Shown here in pieces: positions 7,556 to 14,078 of a stretch of DNA of 14,078 nt (positions are counted from its first letter, which is position 1; every line of letters starts with the position of its first letter). The notes under the pieces are model-generated. The model was not told where the DNA came from. It did not search any database and was given only the letters and a program-made list of their open reading frames with translations. The DNA is from an uncultured Bacteroidota bacterium. GTDB taxonomy: Bacteria > Bacteroidota > Bacteroidia > UBA7662. A program made the position numbers and the translations under genes. The DNA is taken from contig CAIVQI010000195.1 in NCBI GenBank assembly GCA_903908015.1, positions 1 through 14,078 on the forward strand, read 5' to 3'.

Positions 7556-9829
7556 TCACTCGTGCAGCAGCAGTCGACCCCGGCTGATCCGTCCGTCGTT
7601 CCATTGAACCTCAACCCACAACAATCCTGAAGCATCAAGGCTCAGAGGGAGTCGTCCAGCCGAGCCTTCTATGGAGTCGGCATAGACCAATTTGCCTTTG
7701 GCGTCGGTCAACCGCATATCGTGTTTCCCAAATGGAACGGATTCGGGATCCCAAACAAGCGTGGTCTGACCAGAAATGGCTGGATTCGGGATCAGCGTGA
7801 TGTCGATTTTTGGTAGAATCACGCGGTTTGGCCCGAAGCCTAATGAGGCCCCCTGGTTGTAAAGGGTTGTTACCCCCCCACGAAAGCTGCCCACGAGCAG
7901 GTCAGGTAGGCTATCAGCATTGAGGTTGGCAGGGGCGGGACAGACAAAACGACCGAGGCGACTGCTGTCACTGGTTCCGTTGATGCTGCTGTAGATGGAA
8001 CGGGGCGATTCGGACCATCTGGCTCCGGCTTGTAGGGATACATCCGGGTAGAAAAACAGCCGTCCCCTTTCGCTGCCTACCACCAGGTCTATTTGTCCGT
8101 TTCTGTTCAGGTCCGTTATCCTCGGCACGGCGTATCCTGTAAAGAATTCTGTTGTATTCACTTGGCCCCACTCCGGGTCTGTGAGCGTGAACTGGGGGAT
8201 CTGGCCAGTGCCCTGGTTGAGGTAAAGTCGAAGCCGACCGTCGCGGGTGCCCAAAATCAGGTCGGCTTTCCCATCAGCATTCAGGTCGTAGAGTTCCGGG
8301 GCCACCGCCGGGCCTGCGTCGGTGGGTCCGAAGGCAGTACTTTGTAGTCCGAAACTGAAAGACCCGGTGCCGGTCGATGTGTTGTTATAGTAGTATAGAT
8401 TACCATCCTCGTGTCCCAGTAGGAGATCGGTCCTGCCGTCACCGTTGAGGTCGCCAGAAGCCATCCGAATTCTCCTGAGCGAGAGGGTATCTGTCCGCAG
8501 GAACAGGGTATCGTATGCCTCCCAGATCGGTTGAAGTACGCTTCCGCTGTTCCTGTACAGGTGAATGACCCCATATTGTAGGGTACTTTCGTGCGCTATG
8601 AGGAGTTCGGGTTTACCATCACCGTCGAGGTCTGCCACCAATGGGGCAGCGCCAGTGCCGAAGTGAATCTGATCGCCTGTGAGGTAGTTGGTTCGCTGCA
8701 GTCGGAAGCTGTCGCGTGCATTAACGCTCTGGTTTTTGTAGTACCAAAGGTGGTTTTTGAGTCGACTGAAATAATAATCGCCCGGGGCCACAAGCAGGTC
8801 TTTTCGTCCGTCTAGATCCACATCCACCAGAAATCCGGCACAAAAACTCGGGACGTCACTCACGATGTCGTAGGCTGGGAAGCTGTCGAATACCTGGGTG
8901 ATGCGTGCTGTATCGCGGCTCCCGCCGTTTCTCAGGTATTTGAGGTATCGCGATTCTACATCGCCCAGCAGGATGTCCACCAAACTATCGCCGTCGGCGT
9001 TCATGGGGGTGATGGTGGAGCCCATGTGCATGGGTCGCGCAAGGACGCCCGGCACGGGGAGGGGGGGGAAACAACTGCCTGTGAGTCCGATTTGAATGTT
9101 GGAGTTGGTTTGGTTCTCTTCAAATCGTCCCCAACAACGCGAAACCACCAGAAAGTCGAGCGAATCAGGGCGACCGTAACGCTCTACAGACATATTTCGG
9201 TAATAAGTGGCCTTCCCGATGTCGAAATTATCAAAAGAGATGATGTCGAGGTCGCCATCGCCATCCAAATCAGCGATTCCGGGCAAATCCGAGTTGAGCA
9301 CGAGCATCCCCGCCCGAAAGCCGAAGTCCCACATCGTCTCCAGGTTATTGCTCCGCAACCGAAACAAAGGTTGACCGATTGAACCGACGTTCTCATACAC
9401 CCGAACACCCCCATTGGAACTGGTGAACAAATCGGGGTCGCCGTCGCCCTCAAGATCGCCCAATACCATCCAGTACCATATGGGTGGAAAGAGATCAGCA
9501 TATTCTGGTGCGGGGGTATGGACTACTTCCCCCGATGGCAAGCGGGTGCGCAACAACACCATCAGGTGGTTCTCGGTTTTGTCAAAAACCAGCAAATCTG
9601 TTGTTCCATCACCATTCACATCCATTTCGGCGATTTGACTTGCCGTGAGACCTCCCATCCAAGGAAATTTTAGGGTTTCAGCGCCGATGCGCACTGTGGG
9701 CCCACTGCCTGTGCGCACCATACGGAAAGCCTGTGCTGCACTTTCGTCTAGCCCCAAAAAGCAACTGAATAACGAAATAGCGAAAATAAATCGAGGTAAG
9801 GCATCAAAAATTCTTGGTGTCGGGCGCAT
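7556..9829 (-). CDS. Secreted FG-GAP/VCBS repeat protein with T9SS type A-like sorting domain
   Basis: A 757-residue protein predicted to cross the inner membrane by Sec and the outer membrane by the type IX secretion system. A signal peptide is seen (basic MRPTPRIFDALPR, hydrophobic FIFAISLFSCFLGL, likely cut after AQA at 34). The body is built of FG-GAP/VCBS repeats, a beta-propeller fold, with ten Asp-rich loops of the D-x-D/N-x-D-G-x-x-D calcium type starting near 70, 125, 187, 277, 336, 400, 460, 515, 573 and 635; the last (NLNADSLPD) and the 277 loop are degenerate. The C-terminal 80 residues resemble a T9SS type A domain: LIPNP (679-683), a strand near 703-717 and SGLLWVEVQW (734-743), ending in RGRLLLHE. 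Such proteins are adhesins or surface/secreted proteins of unknown ligand; no enzyme domain is visible. Cys23 lies in LFSC but fits a lipobox poorly. It is divergent from murF (29-base gap) and 121 bases upstream of gldA. Confidence 0.88.
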   Translation of the reverse strand: MRPTPRIFDALPRFIFAISLFSCFLGLDESAAQAFRMVRTGSGPTVRIGAETLKFPWMGGLTASQIAEMDVNGDGTTDLLVFDKTENHLMVLLRTRLPSGEVVHTPAPEYADLFPPIWYWMVLGDLEGDGDPDLFTSSNGGVRVYENVGSIGQPLFRLRSNNLETMWDFGFRAGMLVLNSDLPGIADLDGDGDLDIISFDNFDIGKATYYRNMSVERYGRPDSLDFLVVSRCWGRFEENQTNSNIQIGLTGSCFPPLPVPGVLARPMHMGSTITPMNADGDSLVDILLGDVESRYLKYLRNGGSRDTARITQVFDSFPAYDIVSDVPSFCAGFLVDVDLDGRKDLLVAPGDYYFSRLKNHLWYYKNQSVNARDSFRLQRTNYLTGDQIHFGTGAAPLVADLDGDGKPELLIAHESTLQYGVIHLYRNSGSVLQPIWEAYDTLFLRTDTLSLRRIRMASGDLNGDGRTDLLLGHEDGNLYYYNNTSTGTGSFSFGLQSTAFGPTDAGPAVAPELYDLNADGKADLILGTRDGRLRLYLNQGTGQIPQFTLTDPEWGQVNTTEFFTGYAVPRITDLNRNGQIDLVVGSERGRLFFYPDVSLQAGARWSESPRSIYSSINGTSDSSRLGRFVCPAPANLNADSLPDLLVGSFRGGVTTLYNQGASLGFGPNRVILPKIDITLIPNPAISGQTTLVWDPESVPFGKHDMRLTDAKGKLVYADSIEGSAGRLPLSLDASGLLWVEVQWNDGRISRGRLLLHE

Positions 9830-9837
9830 GGTATCTA

Positions 9838-9845
9838 CAAAATTA
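9838..9845 (-). promoter_or_regulatory. Candidate -7 element for the FG-GAP/T9SS gene
   Basis: The minus strand reads TAATTTTG, a full match to TAnnTTTG, 8 bases before the ATG at 9829. Transcription would then start about 4 bases before the ATG, making the message almost leaderless. The element shares base 9845 with the AGGAGG of the divergent murF. No TTG -33 element is visible at normal spacing. Confidence 0.38.
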
Positions 9846-9850
9846 GGAGG
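9845..9850 (+). promoter_or_regulatory. Shine-Dalgarno sequence of murF
   Basis: A perfect AGGAGG with 8 bases to the GTG at 9859. It decides the start of murF, since no in-frame ATG lies upstream or at the N-terminus expected for the family. Strong Shine-Dalgarno sites are uncommon in Bacteroidota, and no other gene start in this window has one. Confidence 0.75.
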
Positions 9851-9858
9851 TTTGTGGG

Positions 9859-11202
9859 GTGAGTCGACACGCTACAACGGAAGAATTGTTCGACGCTTAT
9901 GTGCGAGCGGGTCAACGTGTCGCTACCGACAGCCGAAAGGTTCAGGCGGGTGATTTATTTTTTGCCCTGAAAGGGGAACGCTTCAATGGGCATGATTTTG
10001 TTCATCAGGCCTTGGAAGTGGGGGTGACCGCGGTGGTGGTCGACCAAGAAATAGGGGGAGTCGATCCTGAGCGTTGCCTGAGGGTGTCTGATGTTTTGGC
10101 CTCCCTGCAGGCACTTGCCCACCACTATAGAAAGAGTATTGAGGGGTTAATCGTCATCGGAATCACTGGGTCGAATGGAAAGACCACCACAAAAGAGCTT
10201 GTTCATGCTGTGTTGAGCATGCACTACCGCTCCTATGCCACTCCGGGCAACCTGAATAATGCGATTGGAGTGCCCCTCACCCTGCTCGGAATGCCGCGTG
10301 GCACAGAGTTTTGTGTGGTTGAAATGGGCGCTAATCATCCTGGAGAGGTGATGCCCCTTTGTGCCATAGCCGATCCCGATGTGGGGGTGGTGACGGCCAT
10401 TGGGAAGGAACACCTCGAAGGATTTGGGAGTTTGCAGGCCATCATCGATACCGAAACCGAGCTCTATGCCTACTTAGGCCAAAGAAACCGTCAGGCCTTT
10501 ACCCCAATTGATGTGCCCGAGCTTATGGTGGCTGCGGGCGTTCACTGTAGGGCGCCAGCACCCATCTACTACGGATCCTCGGCCGAAGCAGATTGTGTGG
10601 GACGACTTCTGCCGGGCGATTGGACGGTACGCCTGCAATGGGAAAACAGCTACCGGTTAATGCTCAGAGCCCCTCAGCTGGAAACCCAACTGTTTGGTTC
10701 CTATAATTTCAATAATATCATGGCTGCTGCCTGTTTGGGTCGCTATTTCAGCGTACCCTACCAGAAAATAAACAAGGCATTGGCCGACTACACGCCATCC
10801 ATGAACCGCTCACAGTTGTTGCAGCATGGCGATCGAAAGATAATCCTTGACGCGTATAACGCCAATCCGCACAGCATGCAACTGGCAGTGGCCGGATTTG
10901 CAGCACTCACAAACGTAAAGCGTGTGGCGCTATTGGGTGATATGCTGGAATTGGGGGATGCCGCTGATGAGGAGCATGAGGTCCTACTGCATCAACTTAA
11001 ATCTATTGATCTTGAGGCCGCTTGCTTGTGTGGGCCGTTGTTTATGAGGCAAAAAGATGGGTTCCCTGAATTTGAATTCTTCCAAAATGTTGACGCCTTG
11101 CTCGAATCGGGTCGACTTAGAACACTTTCCACCCAATGTGCGGTCTTGGTGAAGGGCTCCCGTTCAATGGGCATGGAACGATGCTTGCAAGGCTTGGGTT
11201 GA
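9859..11202 (+). CDS. murF: UDP-N-acetylmuramoyl-tripeptide--D-alanyl-D-alanine ligase
   Basis: Cytoplasmic Mur ligase that adds D-Ala-D-Ala to UDP-MurNAc-tripeptide, the last cytoplasmic peptide step of peptidoglycan synthesis, using ATP. At 447 residues it has the family's three domains: N-terminal substrate domain with TDSR (23-26) and FFALKGERFNGHDF (34-47); central ATPase with P-loop GITGSNGKTTT (101-111), NLNNAIGVP (131-139), VEMGANHPGE (154-163) and HLEGFGS (185-191); and C-terminal domain with GSYNFNNIMAA, NRSQ, DAYNANPHSM, LGDMLELG and KGSRSMGMER. The GTG start at 9859 is supported by a perfect AGGAGG 8 bases upstream. One oddity: where other MurF proteins carry AKGE/TKGE, this one reads TETE (198-201), so the lysine that is carbamylated in Mur ligases appears replaced by Glu199. 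Other core motifs are intact, so it is probably active. It stands apart from any visible mur/fts cluster. Confidence 0.96.
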   Translation: MSRHATTEELFDAYVRAGQRVATDSRKVQAGDLFFALKGERFNGHDFVHQALEVGVTAVVVDQEIGGVDPERCLRVSDVLASLQALAHHYRKSIEGLIVIGITGSNGKTTTKELVHAVLSMHYRSYATPGNLNNAIGVPLTLLGMPRGTEFCVVEMGANHPGEVMPLCAIADPDVGVVTAIGKEHLEGFGSLQAIIDTETELYAYLGQRNRQAFTPIDVPELMVAAGVHCRAPAPIYYGSSAEADCVGRLLPGDWTVRLQWENSYRLMLRAPQLETQLFGSYNFNNIMAAACLGRYFSVPYQKINKALADYTPSMNRSQLLQHGDRKIILDAYNANPHSMQLAVAGFAALTNVKRVALLGDMLELGDAADEEHEVLLHQLKSIDLEAACLCGPLFMRQKDGFPEFEFFQNVDALLESGRLRTLSTQCAVLVKGSRSMGMERCLQGLG

Positions 11203-11220
11203 TGGAGCATGGGAGGTGAA

Positions 11221-11251
11221 CCAAAAAGGCGCGATCACTTTTTGGAGTGAT
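11221..11251. repeat. Overlapping inverted repeats after murF, possible weak terminator
   Basis: Two alternative hairpins overlap here: CCAAAAAG (11221-11228) with CTTTTTGG (11238-11245), a perfect 8-base stem, and ATCACT (11234-11239) with AGTGAT (11246-11251), a 6-base stem with a TTTTGG loop. They begin 18 bases after the murF stop, where a terminator is expected, but no T-run follows, so termination is only a suggestion. Confidence 0.35.
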
Positions 11252-11270
11252 GCCATCGCAACGAAACACG

Positions 11271-11330
11271 CCCCAAAATAGCGTAACGTTGGCTTAACAT
11301 CCTCCCGCGATGGGCGCGCTACTTTTGGGG
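11271..11330. repeat. Long imperfect inverted repeat upstream of the TonB receptor gene
   Basis: The left arm CCCCAAAATAGCG (11271-11283) pairs with the right arm CGCTACTTTTGGGG (11317-11330) with a single bulged base, leaving a 33-base loop. The right arm contains the candidate -7 element of the receptor gene. An operator for a dimeric regulator or a cruciform/leader hairpin are both possible. Confidence 0.6.
11320..11327 (+). promoter_or_regulatory. Candidate -7 element for the TonB receptor gene
   Basis: TACTTTTG matches TAnnTTTG fully and lies 15 bases before the ATG at 11343. The only upstream TTG (11289-11291) is 28 bases away, longer than the usual spacing. If real, transcription starts near 11332, which would rule out the alternative ATG at 11310. 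Confidence 0.42.
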
Positions 11331-11342
11331 GATTTTAAACCT

Positions 11343-14078
11343 ATGGTCCACCCCGACACAGTGCAACAGAATTTTTCGTCAACCCTTATATGTCAATGGT
11401 TGACTTTCATCGCCTTCAATTTGGTCACTACCCTTTCATTTGCACAGCTGGGGTCTATTACTGGTGAAATCCGCGACAAAGGCAGCAATGAAACCCTGAT
11501 CGGCGCGGCCGTCGTTATCAAAGGCACCCTCACCGGAGCCTCTGCCGATTTGGACGGGCGGTACACCATGACCAAAGTGGCCCCGGGCACCTACACACTC
11601 ACCGTTCAATACTTAGGTTACCAGCCATTGGAAGTAACGGGCGTGGTGGTGAGTGCCGGCGGAAGTACCCGCGTGGACCTCTACCTCGAGCAGGAGTCGA
11701 CCAGCCTTTCCGAGGTTAAAGTGACCGCCGAGGCGCTCAAAACCTCCATCAGTGCCATACAAATGATTCAGAAAAACAGCCTTGGTGTGATGGATGGATT
11801 ATCAGCTGATCAGATTAAAAAATCACCGGACCGCAACACGGCCGACGTGTTGAAGCGCACCAGTGGCACCAACATCCAGGATGGTAAATATGTGGTGGTG
11901 CGTGGCCTCAACGAGCGCTACAACCTGGCATTGGTGAACGGCGCGATGCTTCCCGGCACCGAGCCCGATAAAAAAGCGTTCTCGTTTGACTTGTTTCCCT
12001 CCGGGATGCTCGATAACCTCATTATCATCAAGAGCGCACAGCCCGATTTGCCGGGTGAATTCGCAGGGGGTATTATCCGCATCAACACCCGCGATGTGCC
12101 CGACGATCCCTTCTTCAACATCAGTGTGGGTTCCGGGATGAACACCCAGGCCACCTTCAAGGAATACCGCAGAATGCAGGGCTCCAATACTGACTGGTTG
12201 GGGTATGACAAAACTTTCAGGGTTCTGCCCGCCGATTGGCCGGCCGATCGCGCAGGCTTGGTTGGACTCCCTGCCGAACAGCGCCTCTTGCTGTCGCGTC
12301 AGTTCCGCAATTCGTATGCGACCGACAACCGCACAGCGCTACCCTATGGTAGTTTTCAGATGTCGGGTGGCACCAAGGCCCTTTTGGGTCAAACAGAATG
12401 GGGTGTGATTGGCGCTTTATCGTACAGCACCTCCCAAAGGGTGAACTATTCTCGAGCGAGTGGATTTGGTGGTGTTGGGGGTGGTATGGGCATAGGCGAC
12501 TCATTAGGCATAACCCAGCTCATATCAACCTATAATGACACATCATTTCATACTGATGTGAATTGGGGCGCAATGCTCAACTTCTCCGCGCGATTTGGTC
12601 CAAATCACCGCATTTTTTTGAAAAATGCCTTTAACATCACGTCTGATAATATTTTCACTGCAGGCCGTGGTTTCCGCACAGACGGCGAGTTCGTTCCCTA
12701 TCGCCGTTATCAGTATGAGTTCACCACCAACCAGCTGCTCACCAGTCAACTCGGTGGCGACCATTCTTTGCTGAAGAATAAGGTACGGGTCGATTGGGTG
12801 GCCTCAAACAGTCGCAACAAACGCGATCAGCCCGATTTCCGTAGGATTCGCCTGCTTTTGGCACCCAATTCGGATGGAGATACGGTTTCGGTGTTTCAGC
12901 CGCAGTTTCAACCAAACGATGCAGATGGATACCGTTTCTTTGCCGGATTGTCGGATCAGGTAAACAACGCCCTGGTCAATATGACCATCCCTTTCCGATT
13001 GGGGGCCAACAAACATGAATTTAAAACAGGAGTTTACACCCAATCGAAGTCGCGCAGCTTCACAGCTCGTCCGTTGGGTTACGCCCGCGCTCCAGGGCCT
13101 GTACCATCGGATTCTTTGTTGAATCTTCCGCTCGAACAACTGTTTGATACGTCCAATATTCGCAATGGCGCCTATTGGATCGATGAAATCACCAATCCGG
13201 GCGACCGCTATGATGCCTCTTCTTCGATCAGCGCCGCCTACGCCATGTTGGTGAACAAATTCGGACTGAACTGGAAGGTGATTTGGGGTGTACGATTTGA
13301 GCGTTTCAGGCAAAAACTTAATTGGACCACCACCGATGGTCGCGATTCGGTAGAAAAAAATTATCCCGATTTGCTTCCTTCACTGAATATGATTTACAGC
13401 TTGAGCGATGAAGCCAACCTGCGCATCGGGGCATCGCGGACTTTATCCCGACCCGAATTCCGAGAAACTGCGCCCTTTACCTTCTATGATTTTGATTTAT
13501 TCGCAGCTGTTGCAGGAAATCCAACCCTGGTTCGCTCGCGCATAAATAATTTTGATTTTCGTTATGAGCGTTTTTTCACGGGTGGACAGATGTTTTCAGT
13601 GGGTGTCTTTTACAAGACGTTTGAAGATCCGATCGAACAAAACTTTCCGCCAGGCTTGGGAAGTGGTATTCAAAGAGGAATTTCATGGTTAAACTCGCCC
13701 ACGGCCCGCACCATTGGAACCGAATTGGTGGTACGCAAAAATATCAACAAGAATTTGGTCATTTCTGCGAACTTGACCCTCATCAACTCGGTCATTGAAA
13801 TTCCTTATGCCGACAGCACACGGGGTATTTACCGACGTCCGATGCAGGGACAAGCGCCATTTATTGCCAATGTGGTGATGCAATACAATCAGCCGGCCAC
13901 AGGAATACAATTCAATTTGTTCTACAACCAGGTGGGTCGACAAATCGCATTCGTTGGGCAGCCCGATTTTGAACTCGCCGACTTTTATGAGAATTCACGA
14001 CCGATGTTGGATTTTCAGATGAATCTTCCGGTGGGTGAACGTGGTAACATCACATTTTCCGCGGGCGACATCATCAAC
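11343..14078 (+). CDS. TonB-dependent outer-membrane receptor (3' end outside window)
   Basis: Outer-membrane active transporter driven by TonB-ExbBD; the substrate is unknown. The frame is open from the ATG to the window end (912 codons, no stop). Order of parts: signal sequence with hydrophobic core (about 18-33) and likely cleavage after SFA at 34; a carboxypeptidase-regulatory-like beta domain (36-118: GSITGEIRDKGSNETLIGAA, then YTLTVQYLGYQPLEV); a SLSEVKVTAE linker (121-130); the plug domain (about 135-250) with SPDRNTADVLKRTSGTNIQD (161-180), VVVRGLNERYN (184-194) and PGEFAGGIIRINTR (237-250); then barrel strands to the edge, including a glycine-rich loop near 374-385. The plug with KAFSFDLFPSGMLDNL puts it in the general TonB-receptor group rather than the SusC type, and no SusD partner is visible. 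An in-frame ATG at 11310 is an alternative start. Transcribed in the same direction as murF but 140 bases away with its own candidate promoter. Confidence 0.93.
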   Translation, partial: MVHPDTVQQNFSSTLICQWLTFIAFNLVTTLSFAQLGSITGEIRDKGSNETLIGAAVVIKGTLTGASADLDGRYTMTKVAPGTYTLTVQYLGYQPLEVTGVVVSAGGSTRVDLYLEQESTSLSEVKVTAEALKTSISAIQMIQKNSLGVMDGLSADQIKKSPDRNTADVLKRTSGTNIQDGKYVVVRGLNERYNLALVNGAMLPGTEPDKKAFSFDLFPSGMLDNLIIIKSAQPDLPGEFAGGIIRINTRDVPDDPFFNISVGSGMNTQATFKEYRRMQGSNTDWLGYDKTFRVLPADWPADRAGLVGLPAEQRLLLSRQFRNSYATDNRTALPYGSFQMSGGTKALLGQTEWGVIGALSYSTSQRVNYSRASGFGGVGGGMGIGDSLGITQLISTYNDTSFHTDVNWGAMLNFSARFGPNHRIFLKNAFNITSDNIFTAGRGFRTDGEFVPYRRYQYEFTTNQLLTSQLGGDHSLLKNKVRVDWVASNSRNKRDQPDFRRIRLLLAPNSDGDTVSVFQPQFQPNDADGYRFFAGLSDQVNNALVNMTIPFRLGANKHEFKTGVYTQSKSRSFTARPLGYARAPGPVPSDSLLNLPLEQLFDTSNIRNGAYWIDEITNPGDRYDASSSISAAYAMLVNKFGLNWKVIWGVRFERFRQKLNWTTTDGRDSVEKNYPDLLPSLNMIYSLSDEANLRIGASRTLSRPEFRETAPFTFYDFDLFAAVAGNPTLVRSRINNFDFRYERFFTGGQMFSVGVFYKTFEDPIEQNFPPGLGSGIQRGISWLNSPTARTIGTELVVRKNINKNLVISANLTLINSVIEIPYADSTRGIYRRPMQGQAPFIANVVMQYNQPATGIQFNLFYNQVGRQIAFVGQPDFELADFYENSRPMLDFQMNLPVGERGNITFSAGDIIN

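Noticed and set aside
9755..9829. FG-GAP protein as a lipoprotein (Cys23 in LFSC)
   Set aside because: Phe at the -2 position fits a lipobox poorly, and a normal cleavage site (AQA) follows; the T9SS tail also favours release or surface attachment by that route.
12804..13313. Minus-strand open frame of 169 codons within the TonB receptor region
   Set aside because: The plus strand carries an uninterrupted receptor frame with recognisable barrel sequence; the minus frame shows no family features.

Overview
The window looks like chromosomal DNA from a member of the Bacteroidota, of moderate GC content. The evidence is a gliding-motility-type (Gld) ABC system, a secreted protein with a type IX secretion (T9SS) C-terminal signal, a TonB-dependent receptor with an N-terminal carboxypeptidase-regulatory-like domain, and several upstream sequences matching the Bacteroidota -7 promoter element TAnnTTTG. 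The order or genus cannot be fixed from this window. I see no rRNA, tRNA, CRISPR array, insertion sequence or prophage gene. There is no gene-free stretch longer than 300 bases; the largest gaps are 140 bases (11203-11342) and 121 bases (7435-7555).

Layout. (1) Plus strand, 2-2066: the 3' part of infB (translation initiation factor IF-2, cut by the window edge), followed after 10 bases by a pnuC-family vitamin/nucleoside transporter. (2) Minus strand, 7434 down to 2079: a tight cluster of a GldA-like ATPase, a single 805-residue protein that fuses GldF (permease) to GldG (auxiliary subunit), a DUF4340 membrane-anchored protein and, after 77 bases, dnaN (beta sliding clamp). dnaN converges on pnuC with 12 bases between the stop codons. 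(3) Minus strand, 9829-7556: a 757-residue secreted FG-GAP/VCBS repeat protein with ten aspartate-rich calcium-type loops and a T9SS type A-like tail. (4) Plus strand, divergent from (3) with only 29 bases between: murF (peptidoglycan precursor ligase). (5) Plus strand, 11343 to the window end: a TonB-dependent outer-membrane receptor, open at the right edge.

How they fit together. infB, dnaN and murF are housekeeping genes for translation, replication and cell-wall synthesis. The gldA-gldFG-DUF4340 block should encode one envelope complex: a cytoplasmic ATPase, a membrane permease carrying a large extracytoplasmic domain, and a second anchored extracytoplasmic protein. The FG-GAP protein and the TonB receptor belong to the outer surface. 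The most notable points are the in-frame GldF-GldG fusion in one compact operon, a MurF in which the lysine normally carbamylated in Mur ligases appears to be glutamate, and a promoter/ribosome-binding-site overlap in the 29-base divergent gap. I found no clearly new defence, mobile or biosynthetic system here.
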